Shown in pieces: positions 53,019 to 63,684 of a stretch of DNA of 64,000 nucleotides (its first letter is position 1; the number at the start of each line of letters is the position of its first letter). The stretch comes from JADLHS01 sp049840435 (lineage in GTDB: Bacteria; Verrucomicrobiota; Verrucomicrobiia; Limisphaerales; JADLHS01), in NCBI GenBank assembly GCA_049840435.1, contig JASGKY010000032.1, positions 149,611-213,610 of the forward strand, given 5' to 3'. Below the pieces are notes generated by a model, which was not told the origin of the DNA, did no database searches, and saw only the letters and a list, made by a program, of their open reading frames with translations. A program made the translations under genes and the position numbers.

Positions 53019-54287
53019 ATGGGGTCTCCCGACCAACCGATACGCTTTCAACGGAAGCGTCTGACTATGAGCAAACGGGACGACTCCTGCGCCAAACTCG
53101 CGGCCATGAAACTGGCCCCGGAGCCGGCGTCTTTCCTAACCAGCCTCAAGAGCGGCACGGTCGAGGTCATCCAACTATTCCTCGACGCCGGCCTCAGTCC
53201 AAACACGCAAGATTCCCAAGGCACCCCCGCCATCCTCTACGCCGCACGCAACCATCGGATGGATCTCGCCAAACTGCTATTGCAGGCAGGTGTGAATCCC
53301 AATATGAAGGATGACAAGGGACGCACCTTGCTGATGCTCGCTGCCGACAAAGGCCTGGCTGACTTTACCGAGTTACTGCTGGATAAAGGCGCGACGCTCA
53401 ACCCGAAAGAACCAGACCTCGGTTACACCGCGCTGTCATTTGCTGCCGCGAGTGGCCGGCTGGAGGTTGTGCGGTTGCTGCTTGCCAAAGGTGCGGAGGT
53501 GGACGTGGAAGCCACCGGCCAGACACCATTGATGCTCGCCTCGGTGGACGGGCACACGGAAATCGTGCGCTATTTGCTGGAGAAAGGGGCGGACCCAAAC
53601 GCGCAGGATAACATGGACAATACAGCGTTGATGATGGCCTCGTTCAATGGCAATCAGGAACTCGTCGAAATGCTCAAGAAAGCCGGCGCGAGCGATCTGA
53701 TGCTGGCCGCGCACGAGGGCGATCTGGATCGCATCAACGCTATCCTGCACGCCGGGGCCAATGTGAATCTCAAGACCAGCCGCGGCAACACCCCGCTCAT
53801 GATGGCCGCTACGCGCGGACATCTCAACGTGGCCAAGTCCCTTATCAAGCACGGCGCGGACGTGAACATTGTGAACAAACAAGGGAAGACAGCGTTGACG
53901 CTGGCAATGGAACGGCATTGCAGTGCCCTTGTAAAACTCCTGTTGGAGAAAGGTGCCGACCTGCATCTCAAGGACAATCTTGACAACAAGACATTGTTGA
54001 TGGAAGCCGCCGAGAAAGGGTATGCGGATGTCGTGCTGCTGTTACTGGAGAAAGGTGAAGACCTCAACGCCCGCGAAGCTATCTACGGACGCACGGCGCT
54101 CATGTTCGCCGCTGCCAGCGGTTCGAAAGAGACGGTGAAGGCATTGCTCGATAAAGGCGCGGATACCAGCCTCACCACTACGGAAGGTGAAACAGCGCCA
54201 GACCTCGCCCGCAAATCGGATCACCCAGCACTGGCAGAATTGATCGAACAATTTGTTCCGGCACCGCCTGCCGCAGCAACCACCTGA
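53019..54287 (+). CDS. ankyrin-repeat protein
   Basis: A 422-residue protein, nearly all ankyrin repeats (about ten) from residue 45: GTVEVIQLFLDAGLSPNTQD, GRTLLMLAADKGLADFTELL, GQTPLMLASVDGHTEIVRYL, MDNTALMMASFNGNQELVEM and so on to GRTALMFAAASGSKETVKAL. No signal peptide or other domain, so probably cytoplasmic and a protein-binding scaffold. The start at 53019 is chosen because GGGAGG lies 8 bp upstream; ATG 53067 is an alternative. Partner unknown. Followed by a shared terminator with rpoC. Confidence 0.85.
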   Translation: MGSPDQPIRFQRKRLTMSKRDDSCAKLAAMKLAPEPASFLTSLKSGTVEVIQLFLDAGLSPNTQDSQGTPAILYAARNHRMDLAKLLLQAGVNPNMKDDKGRTLLMLAADKGLADFTELLLDKGATLNPKEPDLGYTALSFAAASGRLEVVRLLLAKGAEVDVEATGQTPLMLASVDGHTEIVRYLLEKGADPNAQDNMDNTALMMASFNGNQELVEMLKKAGASDLMLAAHEGDLDRINAILHAGANVNLKTSRGNTPLMMAATRGHLNVAKSLIKHGADVNIVNKQGKTALTLAMERHCSALVKLLLEKGADLHLKDNLDNKTLLMEAAEKGYADVVLLLLEKGEDLNAREAIYGRTALMFAAASGSKETVKALLDKGADTSLTTTEGETAPDLARKSDHPALAELIEQFVPAPPAAATT

Positions 54288-54290
54288 AAG

Positions 54291-54325
54291 CCAAAGGGCG
54301 TTCCCCTTGCGAGGAACGCCCTTGG
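54291..54325. terminator. Bidirectional terminator, ankyrin gene and rpoC
   Basis: Stem CCAAAGGGCGTTCC/GGAACGCCCTTGG (54291-54304 and 54313-54325), with one bulged base, between two convergent genes. T-runs are weak on both sides. Confidence 0.8.
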
Positions 54326-54345
54326 TTGAATCTAGCCTCCTAGGC

Positions 54346-57300
54346 CTACGCCGTCAGCGGATTGACTTCCGCAATCGGCTCTTCCGGTGCGGGCTCGTCT
54401 TCAATGATCTCGACGAGCGGCTTGATCTCGATCTTGCGATGATGATCAAAGCCCGATCCCGCCGGGATGATGTGACCCATAATAACGTTTTCCTTGAACC
54501 CGCGGAGCGAATCGATCTTTGAGCGGGTCGCAGCCTCGGTAAGGACACGGGTGGTGTCCTGGAAGCTCGCGGCGCTGAGGAACGATTCCGTTTCCAGCGA
54601 GGCCTTGGTGATGCCGAGCAGCACCGGAGAAGCTTCGGCGGGCTTGCCACCCATCTTCTCAACGCGCTCGTTTTCACCTTCGAATTCCATCTTATCAATT
54701 TGTTCGCCCCAAAGGAACGTGGTGTCGCCGGGTTCGGTGATGCGAACCTTACGCAACATCTGGCGCACAATGATCTCGATGTGCTTGTCGTTAATCGTCA
54801 CACCTTGGAGGCGATAAACTTCCTGCACTTCGTTGACCAAGTGTTCCTGCAATTCCTGCGGACCGCAGACGTCGAGGATTTCGTGCGGGTCCATCGGACC
54901 TTCGGTCAACTGCTGACCTTTCTTCACGAAGTCGCCCTTGAACACGATGACGTGCTTGCCGATGGCGATGAGATGTTCCTCTTCAAGGCCCGTCGCCGGG
55001 TCCTTGATGAGCACACAACGCTTGCCGCGGACACTCGCCCCGAAGTCCACCACGCCGTCGATCTTGGAGATCTCGGACGCGTCCTTCGGACGACGCGCTT
55101 CGAACAACTCGGCCACACGCGGCAGACCGCCGGTGATGTCCTTCGTCTTCGATTGCTTACGCGGCGTCTTGGCCATCAGCGTGCCGGCGACAATCTTGTC
55201 GCCTTCGTTGACGACGATGTGTGCGCCGGACGGAATCGAGTAACGACCGAGCTCTTCGCCCTTGTCGTCCGCAATGATGATCGTCGGATGCAGGTCTTCC
55301 TTGTGGTCGATGACGACCATGGCTTCCTGCTGCGTGGATTCGTCCACTTCCTGTTTCATCGTCACGCCTTCGATGATGTCATGGAATTTCACCAAACCGG
55401 CCTTCTCCGAGAGAATCGGCACGTTATACGGATCCCACTGGATGAAGGTTTCACCCTTCTTAACCTTGCCACCATCCGGCACAGAGATAACCGCGCCGAT
55501 GACGACCGTATGGTTTTCCAATTCACGCCCGTCGTCCGTGAGGATGGCGACTGAACCGTTCTTGTTCAGAACGATGTTACTGCCATCTTCCAGCTGCACG
55601 AGGCGGAGATCGTTATAACGGATCGTGCCTTCGAACTTGGCCTTGATCTGCGGGATCTTGAATTGCGCCGCGGCCGTACCACCGATGTGGAACGTACGCA
55701 TCGTGAGCTGCGTGCCAGGTTCGCCGATGGATTGGGCGGCGATGATGCCGACCGCTTCCCCGAGCTTGACCTTAAGCCCCGTCGCGAGGTTACGACCATA
55801 GCACGAGGCGCAAACGCCCTGCTTGGATTCGCAAGTGAGCACCGAGCGGATCTTGACCTTCTCCACGCCGGCGGAATCCACAGCCTTGGCCTTGATTTCG
55901 TCGAACTCGTCGTTCGCCCGAATGAGGAATTCCTTGGGGTTGGAAGGATTCGCGATGTCTTCGCAAGCGCAACGGCCATTGACGCGGTCGCTGATCTTGA
56001 CAACTTCGTCTTCGCCTTCGTAGATGGCCTGCACCCAGATGCCGTTGGTCGTGCCGCAATCTTCTTCGCGGATGATCACGTCCTGCGCAACGTCAACGAG
56101 CTTACGGGTCATGTAACCCGAGTCCGCGGTCTTGAGCGCCGTATCGGCGAGACCTTTACGCGCGCCGTGCGTCGAGATGAAGTATTCCAACACGGTCAGA
56201 CCTTCGCGGAAGTTCGCCAAGATCGGCTTCTCGATGATGTCGCCGCTCGGCTTGGCCATCAAACCACGAACGCCAGCGAGCTGACGGACCTGTTGCCGGT
56301 TACCACGAGCGCCGGAGTCCACCATGAGGAACACAGGATTGAACTCCTTCTTGCCCTGGTTCTGTTCCAGCGTCTTGAACATGACGTTCGCGATCTGATC
56401 GGTCGCGTGCGTCCAGATGTCCACGATCTTGTTGTAACGCTCACCAGAGGTGATGATACCCTTGCGGTGCTGCTTCTCGACTTCCTTGATCTGTTCGAAC
56501 GCCGCGGCGATTTCCTGATCTTTCTCCTTGGGAATGATCATGTCGTCAATGCCGATGGAGCAACCAGACTTGGTTGCTTCACGGAAGCCCAATTCCTTGA
56601 GTTTATCCAGCATGATGACGGTCTTCTCGTGGCCACAGTTCTTATAGCAGCGCCAGATGAGATCGCCGAGCTGACTCTTGCCGGCAGCTTTGTTATAGAG
56701 ACCGAGCTCTGGCGGCCAGATTTCGCTGAATTGAACCCGCCCCACGGTCGTAACCACGACCTTGTTCTTCTCATCGCCATAAACGGTCTTCTTGCCGAAG
56801 TCCGGATTCGCGATGCGGATGCGATCGTGCGTCTTCACTGCGCCATCAGCGAAGGCGAAGTTCACTTCGTCACGCGATCCAAAGAGCGGCAACTCTTTCA
56901 AGTCCGCCGGCAGTGCCTTGCGCGGTTCGGCCGTGAGGTAATAGCAACCCAGCGTAATGTCCTGCGTGGGCGTGATGATCGGCTTGCCGGATGACGGCGA
57001 GAAGATGTTGTTCGTCGCCATCATGAGGAGACGAGCTTCCATCTGCGCTTCGACCGACAGCGGAACGTGAACGGCCATCTGGTCACCGTCAAAGTCCGCG
57101 TTGTAAGCGGTACAAACCAGCGGATGAATACGAATCGCTTCGCCTTCGATCAGCATCGGCTCGAACGCCTGCACGGACAAACGGTGCAGCGTCGGGGCGC
57201 GGTTCAAGAGAACCGGGTGACCCTTCGTGACTTCTTCAAGGATGTCCCAAACCTCGGTGGTCTGGCGTTCGATCATCTTCTTCGCACTACGAACGGTGTG

Positions 57301-58488
57301 CACATAGCCGAGCTCTTTCAAGCGACGGATGATGAACGGTTCGAACAATACGAGCGCCATCTTCTTCGGCAGACCGCATTGGTTAAGCTTGAGTTCCGGA
57401 CCGATGACGATGACGGAACGGCCCGAGTAGTCCACGCGCTTACCGAGCAAGTTTTGACGGAAGCGACCGCTCTTACCCTTGAGCATGTCGCTCAAAGATT
57501 TCAAGGCACGATTGCCCGCACCGGTGACGGCGCGACCATGACGACCGTTGTCGAACAACGCGTCCACGGCTTCCTGCAACATGCGCTTTTCGTTCCGGAT
57601 GATGACCTCCGGCGTCTTGAGCGAGAGCAGGTTCTTGAGACGGTTGTTCCGGTTGATGACACGACGATAGAGATCGTTCAAGTCGGACGTCGCAAAGCGA
57701 CCGCCTTCGAGCGGAACGAGCGGACGGAGGTCCGGCGGAATCACCGGCAGCACCGTGAGGATCATCCATTCTGGACGGCTCTTCGACGAATGCAAACCCT
57801 GGAGCAGCTTGATGCGCTTCGCGATCTTCTTGCGGATCTGCTTGCTCTTGGTCTCGGTCATGCCCTGCTGCAATTCCTCGACCTGCTTCATCAAGTCCAC
57901 CTTGGACAACGCTTCGCGCACGGCTTCCGCGCCCATCTTGGCGACGAACGCTTCCGCGCCGTAGGTTTCCTTCGCTTCACGGCATTCATGCTCGCTGAGC
58001 AACTGGTTCTGCTTAAGCGGCGTGTTACCCGGATCTATCACGAGGTAATCCTCGTAATAGATCACGCGTTCCAAGTGGCGCGCCGTCATGTCGAGCGCGA
58101 GCCCGATGCGGGACGGCATGCACTTGAAGAACCAGATGTGGCACGTCGGCACGGCGAGTTCGATGTGGCCCATGCGTTCGCGACGAACGCGCGCGAGCGT
58201 CACTTCGACACCGCAACGATCGCAGACGACGCCGCGATGCTTAATGCGTTTGTACTTGCCGCACGAACACTCCCAGTCCTTCACAGGACCGAAGATGCGT
58301 TCGCAGAACAAGCCGCCTTTTTCGGGCTTGAACGTGCGGTAGTTGATGGTTTCCGGATTCTTCACTTCGCCCTTGGACCAAGAGCGGATCGCGTCCGGCG
58401 ACGCCACGGTAATCCCGATGTAGTCAACCTGGTTGACTTTTTCGAGGCCGAGCAGTTCGCGGGCGCTTTGTTGAGGACTACTGGTCAT
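54346..58488 (-). CDS. rpoC: DNA-directed RNA polymerase subunit beta'
   Basis: Carries the catalytic Mg site. 1380 residues, intact. Key signatures: the N-terminal zinc site CSCGKYKRIKHRGVVCDRCG, the active-site loop NADFDGDQMAVHVPL, the rudder/bridge region STHGARKGLADTALKTADSG, and the second zinc site CESKQGVCASCYG. Starts at the ATG at 58488, 32 bp after rpoB. Last gene of the rplA-rplJ-rplL-rpoB-rpoC operon and ends at the terminator shared with the ankyrin gene. A 482-codon antisense frame at 57067-58515 is a shadow of its strong codon bias. Confidence 0.98.
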   Translation of the reverse strand: MTSSPQQSARELLGLEKVNQVDYIGITVASPDAIRSWSKGEVKNPETINYRTFKPEKGGLFCERIFGPVKDWECSCGKYKRIKHRGVVCDRCGVEVTLARVRRERMGHIELAVPTCHIWFFKCMPSRIGLALDMTARHLERVIYYEDYLVIDPGNTPLKQNQLLSEHECREAKETYGAEAFVAKMGAEAVREALSKVDLMKQVEELQQGMTETKSKQIRKKIAKRIKLLQGLHSSKSRPEWMILTVLPVIPPDLRPLVPLEGGRFATSDLNDLYRRVINRNNRLKNLLSLKTPEVIIRNEKRMLQEAVDALFDNGRHGRAVTGAGNRALKSLSDMLKGKSGRFRQNLLGKRVDYSGRSVIVIGPELKLNQCGLPKKMALVLFEPFIIRRLKELGYVHTVRSAKKMIERQTTEVWDILEEVTKGHPVLLNRAPTLHRLSVQAFEPMLIEGEAIRIHPLVCTAYNADFDGDQMAVHVPLSVEAQMEARLLMMATNNIFSPSSGKPIITPTQDITLGCYYLTAEPRKALPADLKELPLFGSRDEVNFAFADGAVKTHDRIRIANPDFGKKTVYGDEKNKVVVTTVGRVQFSEIWPPELGLYNKAAGKSQLGDLIWRCYKNCGHEKTVIMLDKLKELGFREATKSGCSIGIDDMIIPKEKDQEIAAAFEQIKEVEKQHRKGIITSGERYNKIVDIWTHATDQIANVMFKTLEQNQGKKEFNPVFLMVDSGARGNRQQVRQLAGVRGLMAKPSGDIIEKPILANFREGLTVLEYFISTHGARKGLADTALKTADSGYMTRKLVDVAQDVIIREEDCGTTNGIWVQAIYEGEDEVVKISDRVNGRCACEDIANPSNPKEFLIRANDEFDEIKAKAVDSAGVEKVKIRSVLTCESKQGVCASCYGRNLATGLKVKLGEAVGIIAAQSIGEPGTQLTMRTFHIGGTAAAQFKIPQIKAKFEGTIRYNDLRLVQLEDGSNIVLNKNGSVAILTDDGRELENHTVVIGAVISVPDGGKVKKGETFIQWDPYNVPILSEKAGLVKFHDIIEGVTMKQEVDESTQQEAMVVIDHKEDLHPTIIIADDKGEELGRYSIPSGAHIVVNEGDKIVAGTLMAKTPRKQSKTKDITGGLPRVAELFEARRPKDASEISKIDGVVDFGASVRGKRCVLIKDPATGLEEEHLIAIGKHVIVFKGDFVKKGQQLTEGPMDPHEILDVCGPQELQEHLVNEVQEVYRLQGVTINDKHIEIIVRQMLRKVRITEPGDTTFLWGEQIDKMEFEGENERVEKMGGKPAEASPVLLGITKASLETESFLSAASFQDTTRVLTEAATRSKIDSLRGFKENVIMGHIIPAGSGFDHHRKIEIKPLVEIIEDEPAPEEPIAEVNPLTA

Positions 58489-58520
58489 ACGCTTAATTCT
58501 TTCAGCGGTCGTTAAATGAT

Positions 58521-61500
58521 TTAGTTAACAGCCGCAAGTGCCGCCGCGGCATTTTCCTGCGGTTGATCCACCGGGTTGGTGTAACCGACCTTGACGTCGA
58601 GACCCAAGGATTGCATTTCCTTGACCAAGACGTTGAACGATTCCGGGATGCCGGCTTCGAGTGCATTGTCGCCCTTGACGATGCTCTCGTAGATGCGCGT
58701 GCGGCCCTGCACGTCGTCGGACTTCACGGTCAGGAGTTCCTGCAACGTGTACGCCGCGCCGTAGGCTTCCATCGCCCACACTTCCATTTCGCCGAAGCGT
58801 TGGCCGCCATATTGCGCCTTGCCGCCCAGCGGTTGCTGGGTGACGAGCGAGTACGGGCCGACCGCGCGGGCGTGGATCTTGTCCGCCACCAAGTGACCCA
58901 GCTTCATCATGTAGATGTAACCGACGACCACTTCCTGATCGAACCGATCACCGGTACGACCGTCGTAGAGATGCGTCTTGCCGTTCTCACCGATGAGCAC
59001 CACTTCGCTCTTGTCGGTCTGAACCTTGCCCGCGTCTTCGAGGTATTTCCGGATCTGCTTCTCTTTGATGCCGTCGAATACCGGCGTCGCGAACTTCATG
59101 CCGAGGATCTTCGCCGCCCAGCCAAGGTGAGTTTCCAACACCTGACCGACGTTCATACGCGAAGGCACGCCCAGCGGATTCAACACGATCTCCACCGGAG
59201 TTCCGTCCGCGAGATGCGGCATGTCTTCTTCAGCGACGATCTTGGCGACGACGCCCTTGTTACCGTGACGACCAGCCATCTTGTCACCGACCGAGAGCTT
59301 GCGCTTCGAGGCGATGTAGACTTTCACGGACTTCACGATGCCGCTGTCGGTACCTTCACCAGCTTCAGCGCGTTCGGCTTCTTCGTCGAACTGCATCTGG
59401 ATATCGTCGAACTTCTTTTTGAAGCTGCCGATGATCTCGTTGATCTTGTTACGGATCGGCGACGGATCGATTTCGATCCGGTCGTAGACTTCCGCGAGCT
59501 TGCGCAAGAGCGTCTTGGTGATCTTGCGGTTCGCCGGGATGATGATCTCGCCGGTTTCGCTGTTCACGACGTCGAGCGGAATTTTTTCGCCGAGCAAAAT
59601 GTTGCTCAACGCTTCCGTCAACTGATCGCGCAGCTCCTCGGTCTTCTTGCCATGCTCTTCTTCGATCTGCTTGAGCTGGCGCTTACCTTCCGAGGCTGAT
59701 TCCTTGCGTTCGCCGTCCTTCTTCGCGGACACCTTGACATCCATGACGATACCGTAAGTGCCGGACGGAACCTTAAGCGACGTGTCCTTCACGTCCGCGG
59801 CCTTTTCACCGAAGATGGCGCGGAGCAAACGTTCTTCCGGCGCGAGTTCGGTTTCGGACTTGGGCGTGATCTTGCCGACGAGAATGTCGCCGGGCTTCAC
59901 TTCTGCACCGACGCGGATGACGCCGTCCGGCCCAAGGTTCTTCAACGCTTCTTCGCCGAGGTTCGGGATGTCGCGCGTGATTTCTTCCGGTCCGAGTTTC
60001 GTGTCACGAGCCGCCACTTCAAATTCATCGATGTGGATCGAGGTGAAGATGTCGTCCTTGACGATCTTGCGGCTGATGAGGATCGCGTCCTCGAAGTTGT
60101 AACCGTTCCACGGCATGAACGCCACCAGCGCATTGCGACCGAGCGCGAGCTCGCCGTTCTGCGTGCAAGGACCGTCCGCGAGGACCTGGCCCTTCTTGAT
60201 GGATTCACCCTTGTGCACGAGAATCTTCTGGTTGATGCAAGTCGCCGCGTTCGAGCGCATGAACTTGCGGATCTCGTAAACCCAGACGTTCTTGTCCGGA
60301 TCATGCTTGATCTTCTTCTTGCCGTCGGGCAATTCGCCGTTCGGCGTGATGATGATCTGGCTGCCCGTGATGGACGCCACCTTGCCGGCTTCTTCCGCCA
60401 CCACGACCGCACGTGAGTCACGCGCGACGCGGTCTTCGATACCGGTCGCCACAAACGGCGCTTCGGTGATCAACAACGGCACGGCCTGGCGTTGCATGTT
60501 GGACCCCATCAACGCGCGGTTCGCGTCGTCGTGTTCCAGGAACGGAATCAGCGAGGCAGCGATCGAGACGAGCTGCTTCGGTGAAACGTCCATGTAATCC
60601 ACCTTGGCAGGTTCGACGTCAATAAAGTCGCCCCGGCAACGGCAGGACACCCGGTCCACATTGAAGTGGCCCTTGTCATCAATCGGCGCATTGGCCTGCG
60701 CCACGATATATTGTTCTTCACGATCCGCTGTGAGGTAGTCGAGATGACCGGTCACGCGACCGTTCTCCACCTTGCGATACGGCGTTTCGAGGAAGCCGAA
60801 ATCATTGATGCGCGCAAACGTCGCCAGCGACGCGATCAAACCGATGTTCGGACCTTCGGGTGTTTCCACCGGGCAGATACGACCATAGTGCGACGGATGC
60901 ACGTCACGGACTTCAAAGCCCGCACGATCACGCGACAAGCCCCCTGGTCCGAGAGCAGACAGACGACGCTTGTGCGTCAACTCCGCCAACGGATTGATCT
61001 GGTCCATGAACTGGCTCAACTGCGAGCGACCAAAGAAGTCGCGAATCACAGCGGAGAGCGCCTTCGGATTGATAAGCTTTTGCGGCGTCATCTGTTCGAC
61101 CGATTGATCGAACAACGTCATGCGCTCCTTGACAAGACGTTCAGTACCGAGCGAGACCGACGCGGCACTGGTTGGCGAGCAATTCGCCCACCGTGCGGAT
61201 GCGACGGCTGCCCAAGTGATCGATGTCGTCCAGCGAACCCTCGCCCTTCTTCAGCTTGAGCAAATACTTCGTCGCCTCAACCAAGTCTTCCTTGGTCAAG
61301 ATGCGTGATTCGTTCTTGTTCGAGAGAGTGAGCTTCTGATTGATCTTGTAACGACCAACGCGACCGAGATCATAACGCTTGGCGTCAAAGAACAACCGCT
61401 TGATCAGCGCCTTGGCGTTGGCCGCAGTGGGCGGATCTCCAGGCCGGAGGCGGCGATAAATATCTTTCAACGCCTCTTCTTCATTCTTGGCCGGATCCTT

Positions 61501-62423
61501 CTTCATGCACTTGATGATGATCCCCTCGTCCGATGAGGTATCCACCACCTTGATGTGCTTCACACCGAGTTCGGCGATCTGCTTGATGACCGCCTTGGAC
61601 AACGGTTCGAACGCACGCGCGACGACGAGACCCTTCTCTTCGTCCGTGGCGTCCTGGATCAAAACCTTGTTCTGGAGATCATCGAGCTTCTCGGCTTCCT
61701 TGATCGTGAGATCTTCGACGCCGTAGAACAGCTTGAGAATTTCTTCATCCGTGCCGCGATGCTTGTCCGCGTCCTTCTTGGAAGACTTCTCCGCTTCGCC
61801 ATCGAGGAAGGCGAGCGCGCGGAATAACGTCGTCGTCAAAAATTTCCGGCGGCGTTTTTACGATCGAGATAGACGTAGAGCAAGTCGCTCGTATCGAATT
61901 GCGCTTCATACCACGAACCACGGTCCGGGATGACGCGGAAGCTGAACAACTCCTTACCGTTCGGATGCAACGTCTTTTCAAACGCGATACCCGGCGAGCG
62001 ATGCAACTGCGAAACAATCACGCGTTCAGCGCCGTTGATAACGAAGGTGCCTTGCGGCGTCATGAGCGGCAGTTCGCCCATGAACACTTTTTCTTCCTTG
62101 CTGCCCTTTTCGTCCTTGAGCAGGAACGTAACGTAGAGCGGCGCGCCGTAGGTCAAGCCTTCGCGCAAGCATTCGAGCCAGTCAACTTTCGGTTCGCCTA
62201 TTTCGTAGGAATGGAAATCCAACACCACCTTACCATCGTAACTTTCGATGGGAAAAACTTCGGTAAAGACCGCCTGCATCCCCGTGTTTTTACGCTTGGA
62301 TTGCGGGATCTCCGCCTGGAGAAATTCCTTGTAGGATGTAGTTTGGAGTTCGATCAGGTTCGGCGGGGCGATGATCTCTTTTATTTTGCCGAAGTTGATA
62401 CGTTCAGTGGCTCGCGATGGCAT
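58521..62423 (-). CDS. rpoB: DNA-directed RNA polymerase subunit beta (two frameshifts)
   Basis: About 1300 residues when joined. Signatures: VIVSQLHRSPGIAF; the rifampicin region SQLSQFMDQINPLAELTHKR with RLSALGPGGLSRDRAG; GRHGNKGVV; the C-terminal KSDDVQGRTRIYESIVKG. Slips: near 61855-61859 (a T5 on the plus strand; six would restore RKKRRRKF), and an extra base near 61147 (RTERLVKERMTLFDQ restored without it). Both sit in otherwise invariant sequence and are almost certainly sequencing errors. The ATG at 62423 has AAAGG just upstream. Confidence 0.96.
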
Positions 62424-62439
62424 TTGGACCTTTTCTGCT

Positions 62440-62467
62440 GTCTGACCATGTAGTCAGACGGTTTTTT
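62440..62467. promoter_or_regulatory. Hairpin in the rpoB leader
   Basis: Perfect 7-bp stem GTCTGAC/GTCAGAC, 17 bp upstream of rpoB. On the plus strand it is followed by TTTTTT and so looks like a terminator, but no plus-strand gene ends here. In the rpoB mRNA it would sit just ahead of the ribosome-binding site. Confidence 0.5.
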
Positions 62468-62522
62468 ATTCAACGACACAAGGCAAGACCGCGACGTTCA
62501 ATCGCAATCCTGCCAAACTGAC

Positions 62523-62546
62523 GGAATCCGAGATTTCTCGGAATCC
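62523..62546. promoter_or_regulatory. Second hairpin in the rplL-rpoB gap
   Basis: GGAATCCGAG/CTCGGAATCC arms around ATTT, 10 bp, near perfect. The rplL-rpoB gap of E. coli holds an attenuator and an RNase III site; a comparable role here is inference. Confidence 0.5.
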
Positions 62547-62629
62547 TGCTTTAATTACAACTAAAGAACAAATCTTGGTCGGCGCAAGTGGGGCGACCCC
62601 ATTCGGCGCCGCCCCGAAATGGCCCGTTA

Positions 62630-63018
62630 TTACTTGAATTCGACCTTTGCGCCAGCTTCTTCAAGCTTCTTCTTGGCGGCTTCGGTGTCAGCCTTGTTGG
62701 CGCCTTCGAGAATCGGCTTCGGCGCACCTTCCACGAGGGCTTTGGTCTTCCGCGAGGCCCAAACCGGCCTTCACTTCGCGAACTGCCTTGATGACGGCGA
62801 TCTTCTTGTCCGAGGGCCGAGGCGATGATCACGTCGAAGGTGTCCTTCAGCAGCGGGAGCGGGAGCAGCGCCACCCGCGGCAGCGCCACCAGCAGCGGCG
62901 ACGGCCACAGGAGCGGCGGCGGTAACGCCCCACTTCTCTTCCAGTTTCTTCACAGGTCAGCGGCTTCGATAACCGTCAACTTGCTCAATTCTTCTACGAT
63001 GTTTGCGATGTCTGGCAT
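62630..63018 (-). CDS. rplL: 50S ribosomal protein L7/L12 (several frameshifts)
   Basis: Forms the flexible L10-bound stalk that recruits translation factors. The N-terminal part MPDIANIVEELSKLTVIEAA DL, the EKWGVTAAAPVAVAAAGGAA hinge, and the C-terminal parts KKIAVIKAVREV, LVEGAPKPI and KKLEEAGAKVEFK are readable, but in different frames. At least four single-base slips fall in under 400 bp: a missing G after GACCT, a loss near GAAGGACACC, an extra C in GCCCTCGG, and an extra A in GAAGACC (minus-strand reading). About 125-129 residues when repaired. Confidence 0.92.
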
Positions 63019-63117
63019 AATTTACTTGCTTTCTTTCGTCTCGTCGTCATCCCGAGCCTCAGATGGTTTCAGCCCACGGCCGTGAACCGACGATTTACGT
63101 TTTTCTTCGTTGGTTAA

Positions 63118-63140
63118 TCCCGCCGATAACTAATCGGCGG
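63118..63140. promoter_or_regulatory. Hairpin over the rplJ stop codon
   Basis: CCGCCGAT/ATCGGCGG, 8-bp perfect stem, with the rplJ stop in its 5-nt loop. Could stabilise or pace the rplJ-rplL message. Confidence 0.5.
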
Positions 63141-63663
63141 AAAATGTTTTAGCCTCAGCGGCCTTCTCGGACTTCGCCTTGATGACGCGGGCCAGTTGCG
63201 AGCCCGGAGTATTGATCAACGTGACGAGCTTCTGCGCAGGAGCGTTGATAACTCCAAGAATCTTGGCGCGCAAGACTTCGATGCTCGGCAGATCCGCCAG
63301 GTCATGATGTCCGCACTTCAATGCGGGCATTGTGTCAAATAGCCGAACTTGATCTTCAGCTTGTGTTGTCAGCGGCAAAATTCTTGAACGTCTTGGCGGC
63401 GGCGGAGACATCTTTTTGTCCGGTGACGACCGCGATCTGCCCGGCGAGTGCGCCGTTGAAATCTGAGATTCCCGCTTCTTTGGCGGCGATCGCGAAAATG
63501 GAATTCTTCACGACATGAACTTCCGAGCTGGTCTTTTCAGACTTTTGCGGAGTTTCGTGAGTTGCTCCACCTTCAGCCCCTGATAACCGACGACGATGAA
63601 GAACGGCGAACCGTTCAGGCGTCCGATGTATTCCTTCGTAAGGATTTGTTTTTCTACACGCAT
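63130..63663 (-). CDS. rplJ: 50S ribosomal protein L10 (several frameshifts)
   Basis: Stalk-base protein that binds L7/L12 dimers. The pieces MRVEKQILTKEYIGRLNGSP, VGYQGLKVEQLTKLRK, SSEVHVVKNSIFAIAAKEAG, GALAGQIAVVTGQKDVSAAA and LADLPSIEVLRAKILGVINA read through in order but in different frames. At least four slips; several are consistent with a lost base in a doublet or triplet. Expected length about 178 residues. Ends at 63130. Confidence 0.92.
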
Positions 63664-63684
63664 GGAATCAAATAGGTTGAAATG

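Noticed and set aside
55663..56994. 443-codon plus-strand frame opposite rpoC
   Set aside because: Same cause; rpoC is intact on the other strand.
57067..58515. 482-codon plus-strand frame opposite rpoC
   Set aside because: Antisense shadow of a highly biased gene; no recognisable protein.
58563..59699. 378-codon plus-strand frame opposite rpoB
   Set aside because: Antisense shadow; rich in His/Asp/Val as expected from reversed rpoB codons.
62440..62467. Plus-strand intrinsic terminator
   Set aside because: The shape fits, but no plus-strand gene lies upstream; kept only as a leader hairpin of rpoB.
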